Notes under the pieces: model-generated
The model's database searches: none
The model's input: only the letters and a program-made list of their open reading frames with translations
Told to the model about the DNA's origin: nothing
Source: Anaerolineae bacterium
Lineage (GTDB): Bacteria > Chloroflexota > Anaerolineae > 4572-78 > J111
Direction: 5' to 3'
Assembly: GCA_022071955.1 (NCBI GenBank)
Contig: JAJVIM010000024.1
Span: forward strand, 231,493 to 295,492
DNA: 64,000 nt
In this document: piece by piece, positions 42,384-50,785 of the stretch
How positions within the stretch are numbered: position 1 is the stretch's first letter
Layout of the letters: every line of letters begins with the position of its first letter
Program-made: the position numbers and the translations under genes

Positions 42384-45206
42384 TTAATCGATATTAAGAT
42401 CAAGCGGCGGGATGTCTACTTCCAGCCAGGGATCATCAAACTGTTCGCTCACGGGCAGCAAAAAGTGAAAAATAGCGCCCTCGCCCATTTCAGACTCTAC
42501 CCAAACGCGCCCGCCGTGGGCCTCAACCAGTGATTTGACAATGGACAGGCCGACGCCGGTTTCGCCCAGCCCTTCAATGAGCGGCCGTTCGGCGCGGTAG
42601 AAGCGCTCAAAAACGCGGTTCAAATCTTTCTCGGCAATGCCGCCGCCGGAATCTTTGACCGACACGCGCAAAAACGGCGGGGTGACGGCTTCGGTGTTTA
42701 CATCGCCGTTGTCCTGATAAATATCGGTGGAAATCTCGATGAGGCCGCCGGTGGGCGTTGATTTGATGGCATTGCTGAGCAGGTTGTTCATAATTTGCCG
42801 CACCGAATCGGGGTCGGCTTCTACCGGCGGCATATCGCGCGACAGGTTCATGTTGAGCGTAATATCGTTTTCTTCCAACTGGGCGCGGGCGTTGATAATG
42901 GTGTCTTCAATCACCTCAACCATATCCACTACCGACGGCCGCAACTCAAGCTGACCGGCGTCAATGGCGGTTACGCCGATCAGATCGCTGAGCATCACGT
43001 TCATCCGCTCGATGTTGGCTTTGATGCGCTGCAAAAATTTACGCTGCATTTCACCCAGCGTGCCCACCGATTCGCCCACCAGCAGGTCGGTGTAGCCGGT
43101 GATGGAAGTCATCGGCGTGCGCAATTCCTGCGAGAGCGAGGCGATAAATTCATCGCGGGCCTGCTGGCTTTCGGCCTCGGCGGTCACATCGTACAAAATT
43201 GTCACCGACCCCTCTTTTTCGTCGCTGTCGGTGGAGGCCATTGGGCTGATGGTGGCCCGGAAAATCCGCTCGCCAATTTTCAGCGTCGATGTGACCATCG
43301 GTTCGCGGCCGGCCAAAAACTGGTCGAGCATTTTTTGCCAGCGCTCATCTTTTACTGCTTCGGCCAGGGGGCTGCCCATCAACTGCCGGTTACTTTTGTT
43401 GAGCATTTCGCTGGCCACGCTGTTGACCCGGTTAATTTTTTGCTGCGAGTCGGCCACAATCACGCCGCAGCTCAAATCTTCCAGTTCGGCGCTGGCCTCG
43501 GAACTGCTGAGCGCGGCCGGCACCACGGCAAACTGCTGGCTGCGGGTGCGGGCCTGTTTGAGCGCCCGGGCCAGTTTGCGGGCGCGGTCGTTGCTGGTGG
43601 TCAGCGCCTCGTTGAGCCGTTCAATTTCAACGGTTTCCTGCTCCAGATGCTCAATTTTTTCCAGATAACTCTGCCGTTCCGCTTCGAGCGCGGCCAGTTT
43701 TTGTTTTTGGGTCTCGGCCACGGCGGCAATTTCTTTGGCCTGGCGTTCGCGCAGCTTTGTTTTTTCGATGATTTCGGTTAGTGCCGCGGCGCGCTGGCGG
43801 GATTGGCTCAATTCCTGCTCAAGCTGGCTTTGCTGGGTTTCGTACTGGTGCAGCCGCTGGGCAAACAGCGATACTTCTTCGCGGCTCTTTTTCAGCTCGG
43901 TTTCCATCGCGGCCAGCTTTTTGCCCGATTCCAGTTCCTGATTGCGCAGCGTCCACGACAGGTGCTGCGATTTGGACGAGACCGTGGCATATTCTTTGGC
44001 GTGTTCAATGGCCACCACCGTTTGGCCGGCCAGAGTTTTGCACAACTCGGCTTCGCTGTCGGTAAAGTGGCGTTTGGAATGAGCGTTGCCCAAAATCAGC
44101 ACGCCGATGGGGTCGGCGTTTTTGAGCAGCGGCTGGACAATCAGCGGCCCCACATCGGCCGCGCCCATCAGCGTAAACAGCATCCTGATTTGGGTGTTGT
44201 CCTGATATTCGTCGATGACGACCTGATATTTGCGTTTGATGGCGTGTTTGATGATTTGCTGGTCGTTCACCGGGAACGTCACCGATTCGCCGCGTCCTTT
44301 GCGGCTGGGGTTGTAAATGGATACCAGCCGCAGTTGCGACAGGTCGTTTTCGGTTTCCGGCAAAGCGATGGCGCACTGTTCGGCATCCAGCGCTTTGGCC
44401 ACGCTTTGGGCCGCCCCATCCAGCACGTGTGATAGCTCCAGCGAGGCGGTGATGGAGCGGGTGGCCTCAAACAGGCTGATCAGCCCTTTGATCTGGTCCA
44501 GCGAGATTTCGCTCAGGTTTTGCAGTTCGCGGCTGCGGGCGTTGAGCGTTTGCAGCGCGCCGTTGTACACGGCCACGGCAAAGAGCGGGTAGGCAATCAG
44601 TTCCATCACCCGCACCCAGAGCGGGTTGTGCGGCTGGGTGTAATTGCCGCCCAAAAAAACGTGCAGCACGTAGCCCACCAGCAGCGTGGCAAAACTGAAA
44701 ATGGCAAACATACGCTCGTCATCGAGGTTGGTGGCGCAGTTGATGGCCCCAAACAGCACCAGCACCACCTGCCAGCCCACAAAAAAGATTTCCCACGGGG
44801 TCTGGTTAAAATCGGGGCTGTCCCAAAACAAAACCGCCAAAAAGTAAAAAATAAAAGCGAAAACCGTGTTTACCGCCAGCAGCGTGTTGCCGGTGAGGCT
44901 GTTTTTTCTGAAATAGGGGGTAAAGCCCCACACCAAAAAACCCAGGCTGGTAATAGCCACCACGCGCTCAAACGGCGGCAGCCAAAAGTTGGCAATCTCC
45001 GCGGAGCTGCGGCCGATCATTGCCAGGATAAACAGCATCACCCGCAGCAGGGTCAGGCTGCCAAAGGCAATGGTCAAGCGGTAAGCGCGGAACGAATCAA
45101 GGTGTTTCCACTGCCACCAGGCCAGCACCAGTGCGGCTTCTATGCTGAAAAATGTGAACAAATAGTAGGCCAGGGCCAGGGCCGGGCTGGAAAGAAAGTT
45201 AAACAC
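42384..45206 (-). CDS. 7TM-GAF-coiled coil-PAS sensor kinase lacking the phosphoacceptor His
   Basis: This 940-residue protein has about seven membrane helices (1-220), GAF (about 250-400), a long coiled coil (410-560), PAS (about 575-680), HisKA and HATPase. In the H box FIASLSQELRTPMTSITGY the His is Gln693 (codon at 43128-43130), while every other H-box residue is intact. N box IMNNLLSNAIKSTP, G1 VKDSGGGI, F box FERFYRA and G2 GVGLSIVKSLVEAHGG are complete, so ATP binding should persist. It may be a signalling ATPase, a heterodimer partner or a phosphatase rather than a classical kinase. The start is GTG at 45206 (GGAG about 10 bp upstream). Confidence 0.9.
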   Translation of the reverse strand: MFNFLSSPALALAYYLFTFFSIEAALVLAWWQWKHLDSFRAYRLTIAFGSLTLLRVMLFILAMIGRSSAEIANFWLPPFERVVAITSLGFLVWGFTPYFRKNSLTGNTLLAVNTVFAFIFYFLAVLFWDSPDFNQTPWEIFFVGWQVVLVLFGAINCATNLDDERMFAIFSFATLLVGYVLHVFLGGNYTQPHNPLWVRVMELIAYPLFAVAVYNGALQTLNARSRELQNLSEISLDQIKGLISLFEATRSITASLELSHVLDGAAQSVAKALDAEQCAIALPETENDLSQLRLVSIYNPSRKGRGESVTFPVNDQQIIKHAIKRKYQVVIDEYQDNTQIRMLFTLMGAADVGPLIVQPLLKNADPIGVLILGNAHSKRHFTDSEAELCKTLAGQTVVAIEHAKEYATVSSKSQHLSWTLRNQELESGKKLAAMETELKKSREEVSLFAQRLHQYETQQSQLEQELSQSRQRAAALTEIIEKTKLRERQAKEIAAVAETQKQKLAALEAERQSYLEKIEHLEQETVEIERLNEALTTSNDRARKLARALKQARTRSQQFAVVPAALSSSEASAELEDLSCGVIVADSQQKINRVNSVASEMLNKSNRQLMGSPLAEAVKDERWQKMLDQFLAGREPMVTSTLKIGERIFRATISPMASTDSDEKEGSVTILYDVTAEAESQQARDEFIASLSQELRTPMTSITGYTDLLVGESVGTLGEMQRKFLQRIKANIERMNVMLSDLIGVTAIDAGQLELRPSVVDMVEVIEDTIINARAQLEENDITLNMNLSRDMPPVEADPDSVRQIMNNLLSNAIKSTPTGGLIEISTDIYQDNGDVNTEAVTPPFLRVSVKDSGGGIAEKDLNRVFERFYRAERPLIEGLGETGVGLSIVKSLVEAHGGRVWVESEMGEGAIFHFLLPVSEQFDDPWLEVDIPPLDLNID

Positions 45207-45262
45207 GGCAGGTTACTCCAAACGGAGTGATAATTTTATGGTAATCTGTTTAAGGTTTGATC

Positions 45263-45292
45263 ATTATACCATAACTGAAATAGTTACGACAA
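45263..45292 (-). promoter_or_regulatory. predicted promoter of the His-less kinase gene with dyad in spacer
   Basis: On the minus strand: TTGTCG (45287-45292), an 18-bp spacer and TATAAT (45263-45268). The spacer contains TAACT-n5-AGTTA (45272-45286), a candidate operator. Confidence 0.6.
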
Positions 45293-45317
45293 TAAGATTT
45301 GGAGGCTAACAGGGGCG

Positions 45318-47924
45318 TTACGGCGCGGAAACGCCGTATATGCGGCGATAGGCGGCCAGGTTTTCGTACACCCGCCGGATGTAGGTGCGTGATTCCCAAA
45401 AGGGGATGGTTTCGACAAAAATGTCCAGGTCGTCGGAGGTTTTGATCCAGTCCAGCACATTGCCGGGGCCGGCGTTGTAGGCGGCCATCGCCGCCAGGGG
45501 GTTGTCTTCAAAAATGCCTAACTGCTGGCTGATGTACCATGCCCCCAATTTGATGTTGAGGTAGGGCAGCCACAGCATATCGGGGTTGTAGGGGCCAAAA
45601 TCGCTGCGCTCAGCCACGTATTCGCCGGTGGTGGGCATTACCTGCATCAATCCGCGCGCGCCGGCAAACGATTCGGCGTCACGCTCAAACAGGCTTTCCT
45701 GCCGGATGAGCGAGGCCACCAGCGCCGGGTCAATCTCCAGCGCCGTGGCTTCTTTAACAATGACGTCTTCGTAATAGAAGGGATAGTACATGCGCTGGAT
45801 GAAAATAGGCACGTCTTTCACAGTATCCGCCGGCGACAGCGAAATAAGCCGGCCGGTGGCCAGAATCGATAGCTTGCCCAGTTCGTGGGCGTTAAAATAG
45901 ACGGCCAACTGGTACATGGCCAGCGGGTTGTCGCGGTAAGTGGTCCGGGCCGTTTCAAACTCAACCAGCGCCTTGTTGTGCAGCCCCAGTTTGAGCAGCC
46001 CGTCGCCGCGGCGAAAAGAGGGGTTGTTTTGAATGGCTTCGTGCAGCAGCGACAGGTTGGCGGCGGTGGTATCAGTGATCCATTCGCGCAGCCAGGCTTC
46101 GGCTTCCTGCCGTTCCTGCTCCAGCACATACGGGCTGGGCAGCGCCAGCGGCACCGGCGCGGGCAGTTGGCCTGTCAGCCGGTCCTGGGCGCGGAGCCGG
46201 TAATAATCGTACGAACCATCGGCGATTTCAGCCAGCACTTTTTGGGCTTCATCGTGCTGCCCCAGATTTTCCAGCGCGCGGGCGCGCCAGTAGCCGCCAA
46301 AACTCACCAGATCGCTTTTGGGGTAGGTTTTGGCCAACATCTCCCAGTTTTCAATGGCAAGCTGGTATTGGCTCTGCAAAAAGGCGGCCTGCCCGGCCCA
46401 GTACAGGGCGTCGCCGGCGTACTGGCTGGTGGGATGCGTATCAACGAGTTCACGCATGGTGGTGTAGGCATCTTCAAACAGCTCATCGCTCATATCCAGC
46501 AGGCCGGCCCGCCACAGGGCTTCATCGGCGTTGGGGTCTTGCGGGGCGGTCTGGGCAAACTGGCGCAGCACCGTTTTGGCCCGGCTGTGATTGCCCTGCT
46601 CAATGAGGGTGCGGCCCATTTGCAGGTTGGCCTCGCCCCAATGGGTGCTGTCGGGATAGTCGCTGATGAGCCGGTCAAACGTGGCGATGGCGCTGTTGTA
46701 CTGGCCCAACGCCTTCCACGACAGGCCGGTGAGCCACAGCGCCTGGTCAACCAGCGCCGGATCGGGCGGCGGCAGAATTCGCTGGGTGATGGGCAAAGTG
46801 GCGGTGAGGCTGGCGGTGGCGCTAACGGGTGCGCTGCGGGTAATGGTCGTGGTCAGGGTCAGCGCCGCCGTGGCGGTAACAGGCTCTGCCGCGGCCAGCT
46901 CCTCAACCTGGGTCAGGAAGCGGCCAAACGCGCCGATGGCCGGTTCGTAGGCGTCGGCGTAATAGTCAATCAACCCGCGCTGAAACTCGTCTACCGGCAC
47001 GCCGGCATTGACCAATTCCACCAGTGCAAGGTAACTGTCGCGGGCGTCCGGGTAGTTATCAACGGCTTCGAGGTAGGATTTGTAGGCCGCTTCGGTGTTG
47101 TCCAGCCGGGCATAGGCATCGCCCAGCAGCCGCAAAATTTTGGCTCGATAGGCCGGAATTTTGGCGATTTGCAGAATTTGTTCGTACTCGTTGATGGCGT
47201 CGGCGGGGGTGTCGCTGTAGAGCAGTTCCGCCTCGGCGATGCCTTCGCTGAGGTGAACTTTAAAGCTGACATCATCGGTGGAGTCGATGCCGGTGCGGTA
47301 GGCGGCAATGGTTTGGGTGTAGGCGCCCGTGCCCAGATACAGATCGCCGATCATTTCATAAATGTAAACGTTAACCGGGTCATCGGGCACAATAACGCCG
47401 CGATAGGCGTTGATGGCCGCTTCGGTTTGGCCGGATTGCTCGTAGGCGCGGCCCAGGTTGAACTGCGCCGGCCGGGCCAGTTCGTCGGTGGGGTATTGCT
47501 GCAAAAAAAGGGTCAGCGTGGCGATGGCGGCTTCGGTGTTCCCCAGATTCAGCTCGCTGCGGCCGCGCCAGTGGAGGGCCAGCCGCTGCTCGTTGGCGTC
47601 CGCGCCGGGGTCGGCCAGCAGCGCGTCAAATTCCTGGCGAGCCAGCTCGTAGTTGCCGGCGTCGTAGGCCCGCAGGGCGGTACCGAGCCGGGCGCTAGGG
47701 ATGGGCGTAACGGTGGGCGTGGGCGTGTTGGTCGGCGTTGGGGTAACGGTGGGTGTGGGCGTTTCGGTGGGCGGAATGGCCACCGTCGGCGCGGTGGTGG
47801 GGGTCAACGTGGCCGTCGGCGTGGCCGAAGCCACCAGCAACGTCAATGAACGCACCCGCTCGGCATCGAGCTGGCAGGCAGACAACAGCAACAGAGCAAG
47901 CAGCAATGGCGTCAGTCGACTCAT
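45318..47924 (-). CDS. lipoprotein TPR-lytic transglycosylase (Slt family)
   Basis: This 868-residue protein has a lipoprotein signal peptide (LLLALLLLSACQ, Cys about 17). A Thr/Pro stretch (35-75) follows, then many TPR units (80-640; e.g. AQFNLGRAYEQSGQTEAAINAY) and a C-terminal SLT/lysozyme-fold domain (about 710-855). The catalytic Glu is in SLIRQESLFERDA (about residue 740), with GARGLMQVMP and AYNAGPGNV as family motifs. It cleaves the MurNAc-GlcNAc bond of peptidoglycan from the outer membrane face or the cell surface. The presence of a lipobox and of peptidoglycan enzymes indicates a wall-bearing organism. Confidence 0.92.
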   Translation of the reverse strand: MSRLTPLLLALLLLSACQLDAERVRSLTLLVASATPTATLTPTTAPTVAIPPTETPTPTVTPTPTNTPTPTVTPIPSARLGTALRAYDAGNYELARQEFDALLADPGADANEQRLALHWRGRSELNLGNTEAAIATLTLFLQQYPTDELARPAQFNLGRAYEQSGQTEAAINAYRGVIVPDDPVNVYIYEMIGDLYLGTGAYTQTIAAYRTGIDSTDDVSFKVHLSEGIAEAELLYSDTPADAINEYEQILQIAKIPAYRAKILRLLGDAYARLDNTEAAYKSYLEAVDNYPDARDSYLALVELVNAGVPVDEFQRGLIDYYADAYEPAIGAFGRFLTQVEELAAAEPVTATAALTLTTTITRSAPVSATASLTATLPITQRILPPPDPALVDQALWLTGLSWKALGQYNSAIATFDRLISDYPDSTHWGEANLQMGRTLIEQGNHSRAKTVLRQFAQTAPQDPNADEALWRAGLLDMSDELFEDAYTTMRELVDTHPTSQYAGDALYWAGQAAFLQSQYQLAIENWEMLAKTYPKSDLVSFGGYWRARALENLGQHDEAQKVLAEIADGSYDYYRLRAQDRLTGQLPAPVPLALPSPYVLEQERQEAEAWLREWITDTTAANLSLLHEAIQNNPSFRRGDGLLKLGLHNKALVEFETARTTYRDNPLAMYQLAVYFNAHELGKLSILATGRLISLSPADTVKDVPIFIQRMYYPFYYEDVIVKEATALEIDPALVASLIRQESLFERDAESFAGARGLMQVMPTTGEYVAERSDFGPYNPDMLWLPYLNIKLGAWYISQQLGIFEDNPLAAMAAYNAGPGNVLDWIKTSDDLDIFVETIPFWESRTYIRRVYENLAAYRRIYGVSAP

Positions 47925-48058
47925 AGACAGCTATTATGCCATACGCCAAAATGTTACCAAAATCCGGCTCGGGAAATAACAAAATGGGAAATCAGGTTGA
48001 GTGGCAAAATTTGATTCTTATGCTATAGTAGATTAATTCGTAGCGCGGGGGAGATGAC

Positions 48059-49414
48059 ATGTTCAACCTGGCAGGCAAAACCCTGGGAGAGTACCGGCTG
48101 GAGCAGCTGATTGGCGAGGGCGGCATGGCCACCGTTTACAAGGCGTTCCAGCCCAGCCTGAACCGGCATGTGGCCGTGAAGGTGCTGTACTACCAGGAAG
48201 ATACCTCGCGGGTGCGCTTTTTGCGCGAAGCCAAAGCTATTGCCGCGCTGCGTCACCGCAATATTCTCATTATTTATGAATACGGTGAGCAGGATAACGT
48301 CCCCTTTATTGTGATGGAATATGTGCCGGGCGGCACGCTGGAAGACCGGCTCAACGGCCAGCCGCTCGAGTGGCGGCGGATGGTTGAGCTGACCATCCCC
48401 GTGGCCGAGGCGCTGGCCTACGCCCACAGCCACGGCATCATTCACCGCGATGTCAAACCCAGCAATATTTTGATGCCGCAGGATGACTGGCCGGTGCTGG
48501 CCGATTTTGGCCTGGTCAAACGCTCGGAAGATGAAAAAGGGTTGACGATGTCTGGCATGTTCATGGGTACGCCCAGCTATATTGCCCCGGAGCAGGCCCG
48601 CGATGCCGGCGTGGATTTTCGGGCCGATATGTACTCGCTGGGGGTGATTATGTTTGAAATGATCACCGGCCGCCTGCCCTTTGATTACGAAAACCCCAAC
48701 AAAATTCTGCTGGCCCACGTGATGGACCCGCCGCCTCGCCCCACCGATTTAAACCCGGATTGCCCGCCCGAGTTGGAAGCCATCATTTTAAAAACCCTGG
48801 CCAAAAAACCGGATGATCGCTACGCCGATGTGCCGGCCCTGATAACGGCATTGCGCGAATTACTGCACCAGCCTGCGGAAGTTGAGCCGGTCGCCGAGCC
48901 GCTGGCCGCACCCGAGCCAGCGCCCATTGCAGAAGCGCCCACATCGGCGCTGGGGCGATTTTTCAGCCGCTGGTTTGGCGGCAAAAAAGGGGACGATCCG
49001 GCCAGCAAAACCGCGCCGCAGGCACAGTTGGCTATTGAGGATGAAGACGACGAGTTGGATCAGACCATCCAGTTGAATTTGGGCGATGTAGACCAGCCCA
49101 CCCCCCGGCTGGCGCTGCCGGGCCGCGATGCCGTCCTCCAACTGCCGGCCAAAGACAGAGTGATTGTGGGCCGAACCTACGGCAGTAGCCACGCCGATAT
49201 TGACCTGGAGCCGTACGAAGCCAGCAAATACGGTGTGTCTCGCCAGCACGCCCGGCTCACCCGCAACGGCGAAACCTGGTCCATTGACGACCTGAACAGT
49301 CTCAATGGCACGTTTGTCAACGATAAAAAATTAAAGGCCGGCCAGCCGGTACAGCTCAAAGATGGCGACCGGATTCGGCTGAGCCAGTTTCATCTGGTTT
49401 TTTTGCAGGCATAA
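48059..49414 (+). CDS. soluble Ser/Thr protein kinase with C-terminal FHA domain
   Basis: This 451-residue protein has a eukaryotic-type kinase domain (about 10-275): IGEGGMATVYKA, Lys41 in VAVKV, HRDVKPSN (Asp131), DFGLVK and GTPSYIAPEQA. A disordered acidic/Pro-rich linker follows (280-340), then FHA (about 365-450; VGRTYGSSHADIDLEP, VSRQHARL, SLNGTFVND). There is no membrane helix or PASTA domain. The linker has DDELDQTIQLNLGD, whose Thr lies in an acidic context like GarA-type autophosphorylation sites, and may be the ligand of its own FHA domain (inference). It stands alone, with a gap of 134 bp to the divergent transglycosylase. Confidence 0.92.
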   Translation: MFNLAGKTLGEYRLEQLIGEGGMATVYKAFQPSLNRHVAVKVLYYQEDTSRVRFLREAKAIAALRHRNILIIYEYGEQDNVPFIVMEYVPGGTLEDRLNGQPLEWRRMVELTIPVAEALAYAHSHGIIHRDVKPSNILMPQDDWPVLADFGLVKRSEDEKGLTMSGMFMGTPSYIAPEQARDAGVDFRADMYSLGVIMFEMITGRLPFDYENPNKILLAHVMDPPPRPTDLNPDCPPELEAIILKTLAKKPDDRYADVPALITALRELLHQPAEVEPVAEPLAAPEPAPIAEAPTSALGRFFSRWFGGKKGDDPASKTAPQAQLAIEDEDDELDQTIQLNLGDVDQPTPRLALPGRDAVLQLPAKDRVIVGRTYGSSHADIDLEPYEASKYGVSRQHARLTRNGETWSIDDLNSLNGTFVNDKKLKAGQPVQLKDGDRIRLSQFHLVFLQA

Positions 49415-49426
49415 ACCGGTTTTTGT

Positions 49427-49455
49427 TTGACAATCCGTATTGGCTGTGTTACTAT
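49427..49455 (+). promoter_or_regulatory. predicted sigma70 promoter
   Basis: A perfect TTGACA (49427-49432), a 17-bp spacer and TACTAT (49450-49455). The expected transcript start is near 49460-49463. Confidence 0.65.
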
Positions 49456-49459
49456 CGCC

Positions 49460-49543
49460 GGTTGTGCAGTAGTTGCGAGAATTATCTGGTAACCCTTGCT
49501 CCGGCAATTAACGGCACAGCCCGTTAATGCGGAGATTTTTTTT
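49460..49543 (+). ncRNA. candidate attenuator / small RNA leader of the methyl-cycle operon
   Basis: This is an 84-nt unit from the predicted start to the end of a strong terminator. The 5' end GGTTGTGC (49460-49467) can pair over 8 bp (one G-U) with GCACAGCC (49514-49521), which covers the terminator loop. No known SAM or SAH riboswitch consensus was recognised. It could instead be only the terminator of the kinase gene upstream. Confidence 0.4.
49499..49543 (+). terminator. strong intrinsic terminator
   Basis: Stem from CTCCG...TTAACGG (49499-49514) to CCGTTAA...GGAG (49521-49534), with two small bulges on the 5' arm, then T8 (49536-49543). Confidence 0.85.
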
Positions 49544-49620
49544 GTTCAACGGGTGGTAGAAATTGCTAACCCCCTCCCCCAACCCCTCCCTCTGATAAGG
49601 GGAGGGGAATAAAAGATGGG

Positions 49621-49648
49621 GTAGGGGCGCTTCGCGAAGCGCCCCTAC
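49621..49648. repeat. 28-bp perfect palindrome, copy 3 (GTAGGGGCGCTTCGC)
   Basis: A perfect self-complementary GTAGGGGCGCTTCG sequence with complement. It precedes a GATTCGC/GACTCGC micro-repeat tract (49648-49680) within the 288-bp gap 49415-49702. A C-rich repeat, CCCCTCCCCCAACCCCTCCC with GGGGAGGGG (49571-49608), also lies here. Confidence 0.85.
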
Positions 49649-49702
49649 ATTCGCTGACTCGCTGATTCGCAGATTCGTTTATTTTCACAGGAGACCTAAA
49701 CA

Positions 49703-50674
49703 TTGACAGTTGCAGTAACCGGCTCGATGGCCTTTGATTATATTATGTCTTTTCCGGACCAATTCTCCCGGCACATTTTGCCCGACCAGATTCAAAAGCT
49801 GTCCGTCAGTTTTCTGGTTGACTCTATGCGCCGTGAGCGGGGCGGCACCGCCGGCAACATTGCCTACAACCTGGCCCTACTCGATCAACCGGCGCTGCTG
49901 ATGGCCACAGTTGGCCAGGATGCCCCGGAATACATCGCCGGGCTGCGCGCGCGGGGGGTTGATACCAGCGGCGTGCTCCAACTCCCCAACGAATTCACCG
50001 CCTCCTTCTTTGTCAGCACCGATCAAACCAACAACCAGATTGCCCTTTTTTACACCGGGGCGATGGCCAAAGCCGGCCAGATTAGCTTTGCCGATCAAGT
50101 CTATGGGGCCATCAAAGTGGCCATTATTTCTCCCAACGATCCCGGGGCGATGATCAAGTACGTTAAAGAATGCCGCGAACTGAACATCCCCTACATTTAT
50201 GATCCCAGCCAGCAAATTCCCCGGCTTTCCGCCGAGGAACTGATCGAAGGAATTGAAGGCGCGCAGGTACTCATGGTCAACGACTACGAGTATGAAATGG
50301 TCAAAGCCAAAACCGGCCTGAGCGACGCCGATATCCGGCAAAAAGTGGAAACGGTTATTGTGACCCAGGGCGAAGACGGTTCGCAGATTTGGGCCAACGG
50401 CCAGGAGTACAAAATTCCGCCGGCCCGGCCCAATCGCATCGCCGACCCCACCGGCGTGGGCGATGCCTATCGCGCCGGCATTATCAGCGGCATGATGCGC
50501 GGCTATCCGTGGGATGTTACCGGGCGGCTGGGGTCGATAGTAGCTGTTTACGTGCTGGAACAGCACGGCACCCAGCGCCACACCTACAACCGCCGCCAGG
50601 TGGCCGAACGCTACCGCCAAACTTACGGCGATGTGGCAGAACTTTCTGATTTTATCAATCAAGTTGGCAAATAA
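49703..50674 (+). CDS. adenosine kinase (PfkB/ribokinase family)
   Basis: This 323-residue PfkB-family sugar kinase has the N-terminal signature GGTAGNIAYNLALLD, and the catalytic/anion-hole motif DPTGVGDAYRAGI with the catalytic Asp in VGDAY. The next genes are ahcY and metK, so it most likely phosphorylates adenosine released by SAH hydrolysis to AMP and drives that reaction forward (inference from context; ribokinase-like sequences vary in substrate). The start is TTG at 49703, with GGAG about 9 bp upstream. The gap to ahcY (111 bp) contains micro-repeats, so cotranscription is likely but not certain. Confidence 0.82.
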   Translation: MTVAVTGSMAFDYIMSFPDQFSRHILPDQIQKLSVSFLVDSMRRERGGTAGNIAYNLALLDQPALLMATVGQDAPEYIAGLRARGVDTSGVLQLPNEFTASFFVSTDQTNNQIALFYTGAMAKAGQISFADQVYGAIKVAIISPNDPGAMIKYVKECRELNIPYIYDPSQQIPRLSAEELIEGIEGAQVLMVNDYEYEMVKAKTGLSDADIRQKVETVIVTQGEDGSQIWANGQEYKIPPARPNRIADPTGVGDAYRAGIISGMMRGYPWDVTGRLGSIVAVYVLEQHGTQRHTYNRRQVAERYRQTYGDVAELSDFINQVGK

Positions 50675-50785
50675 AAACTGTCATTGGTCATTAGTCATTT
50701 GTCACTTGCAAATTTGGATCACTCAACCAACAACAAATGACCAGTGACTAATGACAATTGACTAGCAATCAACAAGGAGTGAAAA
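50675..50785. repeat. micro-tandem word repeats with inverted arms
   Basis: GTCATTGGTCATTAGTCATTTG (50679-50700) is followed 30 bp later by the approximate inverse AAATGACCAGTGACTAATGACAATTGAC (50738-50762). AAGGAG at 50774-50779 precedes ahcY. Confidence 0.7.

Noticed and set aside
42795..43781. Open frame of 328 codons antisense to the His-less kinase
   Set aside because: Composition (His/Gly/Phe-rich) is that of an antisense shadow; the minus-strand kinase has recognisable domains throughout.
45885..47849. Long open frame (654 codons) on the plus strand inside the transglycosylase gene
   Set aside because: It is antisense to a clear, conserved Slt-family gene, has low-complexity Gly/Arg-rich product and no ribosome site. 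GC-rich codon use makes such shadows common.
49460..49543. Known SAM-I/SAM-II/SAH riboswitch
   Set aside because: None of the core motifs of these classes could be found; only context and base pairing support a regulatory role.
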